This document shows, one piece after another, positions 1 through 6,805 of a stretch of DNA of 9,185 bases. Below the pieces are notes generated by a model. The model did not search any database. It was not told the origin of the DNA and worked only from the letters and a program-made list of their open reading frames with translations. The position numbers and the translations under genes are program-made. Every line of letters starts with the position of its first letter. Position 1 is the stretch's first letter. The DNA comes from JBHPGW01 sp042569785 (lineage in GTDB: Bacteria > Planctomycetota > Phycisphaerae > Sedimentisphaerales > Anaerobacaceae): positions 1 through 9,185 of the forward strand of contig JBHPGW010000088.1 in the NCBI GenBank assembly GCA_042569785.1, read 5' to 3'.

Positions 1-962
1 GTCGAACCTGCACGAAGCTGTTAAGTGACGGTCGAGTGATGACGACGTTTCGTTCAAGTATCGGCAGGGCGGCTTTGCGCGCCTGGGTCGGTGACACGGA
101 TGACCCAAATATTATGCAGCCGGCTGGCGGCCATTTCAATGACCGTGAAAGTGTCGCAATGAAGGACGGTGCCTTGCATATCGACAATGACGGCAGGCGC
201 GGTCAGTTTACGATGTATAATATGCGTCCGCCGGATACCCCTGACAGTACTGTCGATGTCACTGCCGAGGTTAAGGTTCTTCGTAACGATGGTTATGCTG
301 CAACATTGTCGGTGCCTTTTACCGGTAAGCTTCGGATATTCCCTGACTATGTTGAAATGGCGCACAACGCGTCTGTCCGTGTCGATGTTACGCCTGGAGT
401 TTTTCATACTTACCGTATTATAAGCGAGGTCGGGCGAATGCGGCTTTATGTTGATGGTGCTTTGGAATTTGACGGCGATGTAGGTGATGATCGACTATTG
501 TCCGCGGCAGGTGGTGCAGTTCTTGTAAGTTATTATTCGCTGGGTTTCGGCAATGAGCAGTGGGGCTCCGGGACTACCGAAGGCGATGTTCTTCGTTCTG
601 TGCCGAACGTATATCTGCGTCATATTTCGCCTGATACTACAGGCTACAGTATTTGGAAGCGGGTCGAAGAAGTGCTCGACGATCCGACTACCGGCCATCG
701 TGAATACTCATGGGTAGCTTCGCGTGATGGCTTTCCCGATACGCACCAGATGGATCACATCATAGAGATCGATGCCAGTATAAGCGGCCATGAACAGGGT
801 TATTCGGGATGGATACAGTTGGATGACGGGCGGATATTTGTCGTCCATTACACCGACGATACAGCTGCCCAAAGTTACCCCACTCCTTACGCCAATTTGG
901 GTATCCCGTGGATTCGCGGAACGTTTTTGGAGCTATCCGACCTGCCACCAATTAAGAAATAA
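1..962 (+). CDS. Secreted sialidase-like (BNR/Asp-box) protein with LamG-like insert, 3' part only
   Basis: This is the C-terminal end of a gene that begins before the window. The frame is open from base 3, and residues just upstream of the GTG at 36 (RTCTKLLSDGR) align with RTCAGFLKDGR of the next gene, so GTG 36 and ATG 39 are internal codons. It aligns almost without gaps to about residue 515 onward of the 988-3480 protein, roughly two-thirds identical by eye. What remains is the end of one propeller blade (FRSSIG...LRAWVG), a LamG/concanavalin-A-like module (GGHFND, HIDNDG, HTYRIIS, LYVDGAL), and the last blade. That blade carries GYSGWIQLDDGR; its Tyr codon at 801-803 sits where sialidases have the nucleophilic Tyr. 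The protein ends RGTFLELSDLPPIKK. A glycan-active secreted hydrolase is inferred from the family resemblance. The signal peptide and Asp boxes would lie upstream and cannot be seen. Substrate is unknown. Confidence 0.85.
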   Translation, partial: RTCTKLLSDGRVMTTFRSSIGRAALRAWVGDTDDPNIMQPAGGHFNDRESVAMKDGALHIDNDGRRGQFTMYNMRPPDTPDSTVDVTAEVKVLRNDGYAATLSVPFTGKLRIFPDYVEMAHNASVRVDVTPGVFHTYRIISEVGRMRLYVDGALEFDGDVGDDRLLSAAGGAVLVSYYSLGFGNEQWGSGTTEGDVLRSVPNVYLRHISPDTTGYSIWKRVEEVLDDPTTGHREYSWVASRDGFPDTHQMDHIIEIDASISGHEQGYSGWIQLDDGRIFVVHYTDDTAAQSYPTPYANLGIPWIRGTFLELSDLPPIKK

Positions 963-973
963 GTTGTTAATTT

Positions 974-980
974 AAAGGAG
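974..980 (+). promoter_or_regulatory. Ribosome binding site for the second sialidase-like gene
   Basis: AAAGGAG lies 7 nt before the ATG at 988. It is a strong Shine-Dalgarno match and fixes that start. With only 25 nt between the upstream stop (960-962) and this ATG, and no terminator-like hairpin, the two paralogues are probably co-transcribed. Confidence 0.8.
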
Positions 981-987
981 CAATAAA

Positions 988-3480
988 ATGAAGAAGTTTA
1001 TCGCAATATTATTAATGTCACTGGTTTGTAATCTGTATGCTGATGGGTTGAGTTTTAGCCCTGGCACGGAATTTATGCGGACCGCGAAAATTGAGTCTGT
1101 TGAAGGGCTCGTGTATGTTTACGGCACTATCGAGATGGGGCCTGTCAATCCTGTTAAATATATTGACGGTAAACCTCAATGGCGACCAGAGTCAGATAAG
1201 CCAACTGATACAAAATCTAAGGATATTGAGGCTGGGGGTGAAAACGCCTATGAGATGGGCCCTGAGGCTTATATGAAAAAACTGAAATCTTCGGGCCAGC
1301 CTCTATCGGGCGGCAAAGCTCAGGGACTTGCGATAATTACATTAGGCCAGCAGTTAGATGGTAAGTTTACGCCGATAATCCGGTTCGGTCTTGCCGATGA
1401 CAATCGGGCTAAAAAAGATTCGGGCATGGCACATATTACGCCCTGGGTATCTGACGGCAGGATCGATTATTACGGGATGTATGCCAGGCCCAATACGCCT
1501 ATTGATTTTAAACTGCGTCTTGATCTGCAGGCAGGGACGTTGTCGGCGTTTGTGAGTTGCCGAGGTGAGGACCAGTGGTTCATATTGGCAGAAAATGTCA
1601 AGCTGACCAATAGTGTCACTAAGGTAAATAAGGTTCAGATCGAGCAGTATCCGGATAGCCCGGCGATAAAGGATCTGTTGGTACTTCCGGCTCCGTGGCC
1701 TGTCGCAGAGTCTGTCAGGCCGCATCCTTTGCGTAAAAAAGACCGTGTTGTTGGGCCCGGTCGTGGTTTTAAATTTCAACCTATGCGTTCAGCATGGCAT
1801 GAGCAGGGTAAACACGTAACGATCACACGTGAACCGGGCGCTCACTGCGGTTGGCCCGATGTTGTTCAGGTAGATTCACAACACCTGGTATGTGTATGGG
1901 GTGATTTTGCGCATACTGGTGGTTCCCAAAGTCAGTCGTTAGCACACAGTTATGATCTGGGCAAAACCTGGGATAAACCGGTAAGACTTCGCGAGATCGG
2001 CCTCAAAGGCGCGACACCTCGACTTCAAAAACTCAAGGACGGCAGGCTTCTGCTGACCAGTGACGTTCGTATCAGGCCCGGCTATCCGATCGTACTTATT
2101 GACAGTATCGATGGTGGACATACATGGATCAACGAACGTTGGGTCCAGCCTATAGAGGAGCCAGAGCATTGCGGTCCTGTTCCAAGTCGTATCCTTGAAG
2201 TTTCCGACGGTTCGTGGCTGATGGCATCGTGCTGGTTCACCAGCTGTACAAAATTTCACCGCGACAAATCACCGGATGACGTAAAGGGTCCCGAAAGAGC
2301 GCGTTTTTATCGCTCGACAGATCAGGGTAAAACATGGGTCTACTGGTCGGAGACTCTCGCGTATCCACCTTATAATTCCAGTGAGCCGACTATTCTTGAG
2401 TTACCCGATGGCAGGCTGCTTGCCTATACCCGTGAAAGCCGATCTGACAATATGCCTGCGACTAAGTTCTATTCCAATGATAAGGGTAGGACCTGGGACG
2501 TCCATGAACTGCCCTACCCGATAACCGGGCGGACTTGCGCAGGTTTTCTCAAAGACGGCAGAGTAATGATAACGTTTCGTTCCGGCATAGGCCCATCTGC
2601 GCTGCGTGCGTGGATAGGTTATGCTGATGATATGACAGGTTTCCAGCCATCCGGCGGACATTTTAACGACCATTACAGCGTAGGCCTTAAAGACGGCGCC
2701 TTGCACATCGATAACGATGGGATGTGCGGCCAGTTCACTTTATATAACTTCAGACCGATGGATTCGTCTAAAGGGACAATTGAAGTTACAACAGAAGTTA
2801 AGGTCCTGCGCAATGACGGTTATGCCGCTATGTTCTCAGTGCCTTATGCCGGTAAGTTTCGCGTTTTTCCGGACCATATAGAAATGGCACACGATAATTC
2901 GCTGCGTGTCGATGTCACTGAAGGTGAATTTCATACCTATCGGGTCATAAGCAGGGTTGGCAATATGAAGCTTTATGTCGATGGCGAATTGAGACTTGAT
3001 ACCGATAAAGGTGACGACCGAGCTAAAGAAACGTTCGCCGCCACGGTCAGCTATTACGAAACAGGCTTTGGCAATGAAGCACGTGGCAGTTCTACAGACG
3101 ACACGGACCTTAATCAGTCTAAGCCCAATGTTTTCAATCGTCATATAACGCAGGGCGTTACAGGTTACAGTATCTGGCGGCGATTCGAGCAAAAATTAGA
3201 CGATCCGGTAACGGGCAAACGAGAAATTTCCTGGGTCGCCAAGCGCGACGGCTTACCGGATCAATACCAGCTCGATCATATCGTCGAGGTGGAGGCAACT
3301 ATAAGCGGCTCCGATCAGGGGTATTCTGGCTGGATACAACTCGAAGACGGCAGAATTCTTGTAGTCAATTATACAGACGATACAAGCCATGCCAGCGTGG
3401 CTAACCACCATAACATGGGTATCCCTTATATTCGCGGCACGTTCCTGGAACTATCCGACCTGCCACCTTTGAAAAAGTAA
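988..3480 (+). CDS. Secreted sialidase-like (BNR/Asp-box) beta-propeller protein with two LamG-like modules
   Basis: An 830-residue protein with a signal peptide (residues 1 to about 19, MKKFIAILLMSLVCNLYAD), so it is exported. Residues about 20-235 look like a concanavalin-A/LamG-type beta sandwich. From about 270 a BNR propeller begins, with Asp boxes at 321-328 (SYDLGKTW), 373-380 (SIDGGHTW), 443-450 (STDQGKTW) and 496-503 (SNDKGRTW). SEPTILELPDGRLLAYTR (465-482) matches the sialidase Glu/Arg segment (E466, R482). A second LamG-like module (about 552-765) interrupts the propeller before the last blade, which carries Y779 in GYSGWIQLEDGR, the usual place of the catalytic Tyr. The first Arg of the sialidase triad (the FRIP motif) is not evident: the equivalent stretch reads CGWP (287-290). 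It may therefore act on something other than sialic acid, or be a related glycan hydrolase or lectin. The upstream paralogue suggests a duplicated polysaccharide-use locus. BNR-fold confidence is high; substrate confidence is low. Confidence 0.88.
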   Translation: MKKFIAILLMSLVCNLYADGLSFSPGTEFMRTAKIESVEGLVYVYGTIEMGPVNPVKYIDGKPQWRPESDKPTDTKSKDIEAGGENAYEMGPEAYMKKLKSSGQPLSGGKAQGLAIITLGQQLDGKFTPIIRFGLADDNRAKKDSGMAHITPWVSDGRIDYYGMYARPNTPIDFKLRLDLQAGTLSAFVSCRGEDQWFILAENVKLTNSVTKVNKVQIEQYPDSPAIKDLLVLPAPWPVAESVRPHPLRKKDRVVGPGRGFKFQPMRSAWHEQGKHVTITREPGAHCGWPDVVQVDSQHLVCVWGDFAHTGGSQSQSLAHSYDLGKTWDKPVRLREIGLKGATPRLQKLKDGRLLLTSDVRIRPGYPIVLIDSIDGGHTWINERWVQPIEEPEHCGPVPSRILEVSDGSWLMASCWFTSCTKFHRDKSPDDVKGPERARFYRSTDQGKTWVYWSETLAYPPYNSSEPTILELPDGRLLAYTRESRSDNMPATKFYSNDKGRTWDVHELPYPITGRTCAGFLKDGRVMITFRSGIGPSALRAWIGYADDMTGFQPSGGHFNDHYSVGLKDGALHIDNDGMCGQFTLYNFRPMDSSKGTIEVTTEVKVLRNDGYAAMFSVPYAGKFRVFPDHIEMAHDNSLRVDVTEGEFHTYRVISRVGNMKLYVDGELRLDTDKGDDRAKETFAATVSYYETGFGNEARGSSTDDTDLNQSKPNVFNRHITQGVTGYSIWRRFEQKLDDPVTGKREISWVAKRDGLPDQYQLDHIVEVEATISGSDQGYSGWIQLEDGRILVVNYTDDTSHASVANHHNMGIPYIRGTFLELSDLPPLKK

Positions 3481-3483
3481 TAC

Positions 3484-4485
3484 TTATTTGCTGTCGATCT
3501 CGGCAAATTGTTTTTTTATTTCGTCGAATATAAGTTTTTGTGCGATTTCCAGTGGGCCGGGCAGAGTTGCACCCGATGCCATGGTGTGTCCGCCGCCGCC
3601 GAATTGTTGAGCGATCTTACGGACATCGATATCGCCCTGGCTTCGCAACGAACATTTGACTTTTCCGTTGTCTAATTCGACGAAAAACGCAGCCGCTTCT
3701 ACGCCGGCAATTCTGCGACATTCATCTATCAGGTTTTCCGTATCGCTGAATTTTGCCCCGGTAGCGGCAAAGTCGGCATTGCGCAAATATTGGGTGACAT
3801 ATCGACCATCAAAGTGCATCTCGATCGTATTGAGCATTACGGTCATTAGCTTGAATCTTTCGACCGAATAATTTTGATACAACTGCTTATATATCTGCGT
3901 AGGTTTTAGGCCTGTCTCGATCAGTTCGGCGCAATCCCGCATCGCCCTGGCATCGGTATTATCGAACTGGAACCAGCCTGTATCGGTCGCTACAGTGACA
4001 AACAGAGCCTGTGCGGTTTGTTTACCGATAGTCCAGCCGGCGTATTTGAACAGGTCGAAAACGATCAGCCCCGCGCCGGCAGCGGAGGCGTCGATTAACT
4101 CGACATTACCAAGATTATCACTGGTGACATGGTGGTCGATAATCAGAACCGGCTTATCGTTTTGCTTTAAGAACTCGTCGAATCCAGGCAGTTGGCCGTA
4201 ACTATTGGTATCAATAATAACGATCAGATCGGGTTCGCAAAGTTGTTCAAGAGTAATATCATCGCCGAGAACGGCTGGTTTTTTATCAAAGAGGAATTCG
4301 TACCACTGCGGAATCTCCGAGAGCATTAAAGGCTGAGCTTTTTTATCCATTTCTGCCAGAGCCTCGCAAAGAGCCGCCACCGACCCGCAAGCATCGCCGT
4401 CAGGCCTGGTGTGCGTAGTCACCAGAACATTGTTCGAGTTACTAATCAACTCCAGAGCCTTTTGAAAATCATTTTCGTTTATCAT
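3484..4485 (-). CDS. nrnA: DHH/DHHA1 phosphoesterase, NrnA-like (oligoribonuclease / pAp phosphatase)
   Basis: A 333-residue cytoplasmic phosphoesterase of the length usual for bacterial NrnA/RecJ-like proteins. Members remove nucleotides from 2-5 nt RNA fragments and often hydrolyse pAp to AMP. The metal-binding motifs are all present: THTRPDGDACGS (H25, D29, D31), IIDTN (D92), IIDHH (D117, H118, H119), and ATDTGWF (D168). The C-terminal DHHA1 substrate-binding domain ends with GGGGH (296-300) followed by TMASGA. The ATG overlaps the ribF stop (ATGA at 4482-4485 read on the minus strand), which implies translational coupling. Its stop lies 3 nt from the stop of the convergent sialidase-like gene. 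The family assignment is firm. Whether nanoRNA or pAp is the main substrate cannot be told from sequence. Confidence 0.93.
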   Translation of the reverse strand: MINENDFQKALELISNSNNVLVTTHTRPDGDACGSVAALCEALAEMDKKAQPLMLSEIPQWYEFLFDKKPAVLGDDITLEQLCEPDLIVIIDTNSYGQLPGFDEFLKQNDKPVLIIDHHVTSDNLGNVELIDASAAGAGLIVFDLFKYAGWTIGKQTAQALFVTVATDTGWFQFDNTDARAMRDCAELIETGLKPTQIYKQLYQNYSVERFKLMTVMLNTIEMHFDGRYVTQYLRNADFAATGAKFSDTENLIDECRRIAGVEAAAFFVELDNGKVKCSLRSQGDIDVRKIAQQFGGGGHTMASGATLPGPLEIAQKLIFDEIKKQFAEIDSK

Positions 4486-5462
4486 TTGGACCCTTTTGCT
4501 AAAATATCTTTTGCTTTTTCGCAGTCTTTTGCTATCTGGGCTGAGAGGTCATGCTCGGTTTTGAATTTTAACTGGCTGCGTATCTGGGCGGTGAAATCCA
4601 TCGCCATCCAATCGCCTTTTATCTGCTCGGCATTTTCAATCAGTAAATGGGCCTCTATCAATAGGGGATGCTCGTCGCCGTAGGTTCTGGCGTAGCCTAT
4701 ACTGAAAACGGCAGGTAGTTTCTGATGCGCAGTACAGATTTTGTCCTGGGTATCGGCGACTTCGAGAGTGCCGGCATAAACTCCCAGGCGTGGTATGATC
4801 TGGTTCGGCTTTTCCATATTAAGAGTTGGAAAGCCCAGGCTCTTACCGACCCCTCTGCCGGGCTTGATCGGGCCTATCAGTCTGTAAGGCCTGCCTAAAG
4901 CAGCAGCGGCATCAATGACGTGACCGCTTTCGAGCATATAACGGATCATCGTACTGGATACACGCACACTTTGCCCGGTCGAGAGTCTGACTTTTTCCGG
5001 GCCGACGACGTGAACATCGAAACCCCGATCGACAGCCAACTCCTTTAGTGTTCCGATCGAGCCTGCTCGGCCGGCGCCAAAGTTAAAATCTTCACCTTCA
5101 ACTACAACAGCAGGGGCAAATGTCTCAACGAGAAACTCATCGACAAACTGTTGCGGCGAAAGTCTGAGCAGTTCCGGGCTATCCTTTAGTACAATAAGGT
5201 AGTCGGCACCGCAGGCAGCGATCAAATACTTTCTAACAGGCAGTGACATCAATACCCCTGGAGCTTTTTCAGGATACAAAATCGCTACCGGATGAGGGTC
5301 GAAGGTCATCACGGCCAGGTCGGCCTTTTTTTCAGAGGCTATTTGTCTGGCGGCAGCGATAATTCTTTGATGGCCGAGATGAACGCCGTCAAAGTTACCT
5401 ATCGTAAGGACGCCGTCCTTAGCGATCCTGGCCAGTTGTGATTTTTCCTCAATTACACGCAT
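4482..5462 (-). CDS. ribF: Bifunctional riboflavin kinase / FAD synthetase
   Basis: A 326-residue cytoplasmic enzyme that phosphorylates riboflavin to FMN and adenylates FMN to FAD. The N-terminal nucleotidyltransferase domain (about 1-185) shows GNFDGVHLGH (22-31), the HxGH-type ATP site, then TFDPHP (53-58), VEGEDFNFGAGRAG (121-134) and VSSTMIR (168-174). The C-terminal riboflavin kinase domain (about 190-320) shows GRGVGKSLGFPTLNM (202-216), GVYAGTL (227-233) and IEAHLL (269-274), with the usual catalytic Glu at E270. The length is typical of bacterial RibF. The segment after EAHLL lacks the familiar D-F-x-x-D-L-Y run, a mild divergence. The start is the ATG at 5462. Its Shine-Dalgarno is weak (only GCGAG about 12 nt upstream), so the start is supported mainly by family alignment. 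It is the first gene of a two-gene operon with nrnA. Confidence 0.95.
   Translation of the reverse strand: MRVIEEKSQLARIAKDGVLTIGNFDGVHLGHQRIIAAARQIASEKKADLAVMTFDPHPVAILYPEKAPGVLMSLPVRKYLIAACGADYLIVLKDSPELLRLSPQQFVDEFLVETFAPAVVVEGEDFNFGAGRAGSIGTLKELAVDRGFDVHVVGPEKVRLSTGQSVRVSSTMIRYMLESGHVIDAAAALGRPYRLIGPIKPGRGVGKSLGFPTLNMEKPNQIIPRLGVYAGTLEVADTQDKICTAHQKLPAVFSIGYARTYGDEHPLLIEAHLLIENAEQIKGDWMAMDFTAQIRSQLKFKTEHDLSAQIAKDCEKAKDILAKGSK
4491..4496 (-). promoter_or_regulatory. Ribosome binding site for nrnA inside the ribF 3' end
   Basis: Read on the minus strand, AAAGGG lies 5 nt before the nrnA ATG and within the last codons of ribF. Together with the ATGA overlap it supports the chosen start and re-initiation coupling. 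Confidence 0.6.
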
Positions 5463-5530
5463 AATTGGTAATTTACTCGCTTATACTGGTATCTGCAAAG
5501 AAATTCTGGCGCAAAAGCACTTCATTTTAG

Positions 5531-5558
5531 TTGCAATTGCCTTGGCTTTGCCTATCAT
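5531..5558 (+). promoter_or_regulatory. Candidate sigma70-type promoter for the membrane protein gene
   Basis: TTGCAA (5531-5536) and TATCAT (5553-5558) are separated by 16 nt. The -10 differs from TATAAT at one position and the -35 from TTGACA at two. It sits 40 nt before the start codon in a region that must hold a promoter, but AT-rich spacers often yield such matches by chance. Confidence 0.35.
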
Positions 5559-5584
5559 AACACTATATGTTACCGAATAGTAAT

Positions 5585-5590
5585 AAGGGA
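5585..5590 (+). promoter_or_regulatory. Ribosome binding site for the membrane protein gene
   Basis: AAGGGA lies 8 nt upstream of the ATG at 5599. This supports that ATG over downstream in-frame Met codons such as M32 and M48. Confidence 0.55.
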
Positions 5591-5598
5591 ATACCCAG

Positions 5599-6327
5599 AT
5601 GAGCTTAAAAAACAAAAGCAAACATATCCTGGTGGAATTGAAAGGACATGCGCCTTTTACATTGCTTGGTGCACTGCTGGGCATCATTCTTATGCTCGTA
5701 TTTAGAAATGCCGGTGCAAAAGGCGCCCATAATCTGTTTATGATCTTCCACCCCACTCACGTGGTACTAAGCGCGATGGTGACCGCTTCGATGCTCAGGG
5801 TTCATGCCTGGAAAAAAAAGTTTCTTACGATACTGGTCATAGGCTATTTCGGTTCTGTCGGGATCGCTACACTCAGCGATGTAATAATACCGCATATAGG
5901 GGCAAATCTGCTGGGCTTAAGTGTTCCAACTCACGCCCAAATGCATCATCATGAAGATGGACACACAGACCACGAAGAAAAGCTGGCGATTCATCTTGGA
6001 TTTATCGAAGAATGGTACATCGTCAATCCAGCGGCACTGTTAGGAATTTTTATAGCGTTTTTTATTCCTCGAACTAAATTCCCTCATAGCGCCCATGTTC
6101 TGCTCAGCACGTGGGCTTCGTCATCATATCTTCTGATGAGTATCAAATCTGAGTTGACCATAGCAGGCGGGATCGGAATATTCGCAACGCTGTTCATCGC
6201 GACATGGCTGCCCTGCTGTATAAGCGATATTATTTTCCCGCTATTGTTCGTCAAACCTGATGTGGAATTGGCGCAGCAATGCGCAGACCACGGCCGCCAC
6301 AGCCATGAACATTCATACAAACAATAA
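5599..6327 (+). CDS. Polytopic membrane protein with His-rich loop, function unknown
   Basis: I cannot assign this 242-residue protein to a named family. Hydrophobic stretches at about 19-36, 48-66, 75-94, 143-157, 166-181 and 188-218 predict five to seven membrane spans. Histidines cluster in two soluble parts: a loop at 112-126 (HAQMHHHEDGHTDHE) and the tail at 231-238 (HGRHSHEH). Others sit at or near membrane edges (FHPTH 50-54, HLGF 132-135, FPHSAH 161-166). LPCCISD (204-210) near the last span has paired cysteines, and two SD-I-I-P/F-P motifs (SDVIIP 93-98, SDIIFP 209-214) suggest an internal pseudo-repeat. The His pattern resembles divalent-metal transport or sensing proteins, so a role with Zn, Ni, Co or Mn is a reasonable inference but not shown. 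It is transcribed alone, divergently from ribF. No signal peptide distinct from the first span is seen. Confidence 0.85.
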   Translation: MSLKNKSKHILVELKGHAPFTLLGALLGIILMLVFRNAGAKGAHNLFMIFHPTHVVLSAMVTASMLRVHAWKKKFLTILVIGYFGSVGIATLSDVIIPHIGANLLGLSVPTHAQMHHHEDGHTDHEEKLAIHLGFIEEWYIVNPAALLGIFIAFFIPRTKFPHSAHVLLSTWASSSYLLMSIKSELTIAGGIGIFATLFIATWLPCCISDIIFPLLFVKPDVELAQQCADHGRHSHEHSYKQ

Positions 6328-6428
6328 GAGTCGGAACTGTAAATCAGCTTGAAAATCAGCAAAAACCTCTTGAATCGGTTCAAAATTGGACAAATGCATG
6401 TGATTCTACCACTTCTGCCAGAATTCTC

Positions 6429-6458
6429 TTGACATCAGTACGGTTATTATGGTAAAAT
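6429..6458 (+). promoter_or_regulatory. Strong sigma70-type promoter
   Basis: A perfect TTGACA (-35, 6429-6434) is followed after 18 nt by TAAAAT (-10, 6453-6458), which differs from TATAAT at one position. Transcription would start near 6465, inside the inverted repeat at 6460-6482. It is the best promoter match in the window and points towards the deiminase gene, whose start is about 350 nt downstream. Confidence 0.65.
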
Positions 6459-6459
6459 C

Positions 6460-6482
6460 ACCGCTATTAGGCTTTTAGCGGT
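6460..6482. repeat. Inverted repeat at the predicted transcription start
   Basis: ACCGCTA (6460-6466) and TAGCGGT (6476-6482) are perfect 7-nt inverted arms around a 9-nt centre. The repeat begins 2 nt after the -10 box. In DNA it could be an operator for a dimeric repressor. In RNA only part of the left arm would be transcribed, which argues against a hairpin role unless transcription starts further upstream. Confidence 0.5.
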
Positions 6483-6546
6483 TTATAGGAGTGGGTGACG
6501 ATGAAGTACGAATGAATGTGCCTCTTAAAGCCCCCCCCACTTGATA

Positions 6547-6559
6547 CTGATTAAATCAG
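6547..6559. repeat. Short perfect dyad
   Basis: CTGATT and AATCAG flank a single A, giving a 13-nt palindrome. It may be a protein binding site or a small hairpin in the leader. It is AT-rich and could be chance. Confidence 0.3.
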
Positions 6560-6691
6560 GGAACTATGATCTTAATTTATAAAAGGCCATAGGGTTCTGA
6601 GTGTCGATTTCAGGTTTTTTGTCCTATTAAGCTAAATAAAACTAAGATAATTATCAACTAACGATAACTCATTTTCCACTCACGGAAGAGG

Positions 6692-6719
6692 GATCGGACA
6701 GATTTAACATAGCCCGATC
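6692..6719 (+). repeat. Leader stem-loop candidate
   Basis: GATCGG (6692-6697) pairs with CCGATC (6714-6719), extendable by one G-U pair outside, around a 16-nt loop. It lies about 95 nt before the deiminase start. No T-run follows, so it is not an intrinsic terminator. A structured leader element or a DNA dyad are both possible. Confidence 0.35.
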
Positions 6720-6799
6720 TAAGTTGTATTCCCACACAAGGACGTAAGGTAATATTTTGCGCGTAATTCATGAAAAAAATAGTTAAATTTTTCAAAATT

Positions 6800-6805
6800 G
6801 GAGGA
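6800..6805 (+). promoter_or_regulatory. Ribosome binding site for the deiminase gene
   Basis: GGAGGA lies 8 nt before the ATG at 6814, a strong Shine-Dalgarno. An in-frame GTG at 6811 is possible but too close to it (5 nt), so the ATG is preferred. Confidence 0.8.

Larger units (their letters stand above)
5463..5598. other. Divergent intergenic region between ribF and the membrane protein gene
   Basis: These 136 nt separate two divergently transcribed starts, so they should carry promoters for both directions. The forward candidate is listed separately. For ribF, a TATGAT-like -10 can be found on the minus strand (5554-5559), but with only a poor -35, so I do not call it. No RNA gene is evident. 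Confidence 0.5.

Noticed and set aside
36..41. GTG/ATG at 36 and 39 as the start of a short 308-residue gene
   Set aside because: The frame is open back to base 3 and the residues before GTG 36 align with the neighbouring paralogue, so these are internal codons of a gene entering from upstream.
2401..3192. Minus-strand ORFs of about 100-118 codons inside the sialidase-like gene
   Set aside because: They are opposite a conserved coding frame, and a similar antisense ORF at 54-407 in the paralogue simply mirrors its coding sequence.
3995..4201. Plus-strand ORFs inside nrnA and ribF (for example 3995-4201 and 4411-4683)
   Set aside because: They are antisense shadows of two well-conserved enzymes and show no recognisable domain.
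6596..6620. Possible intrinsic terminator or attenuator (CTGA/TCAG stem followed by six T)
   Set aside because: The stem has only four Watson-Crick pairs plus one G-U around a 9-nt loop; too weak to call.
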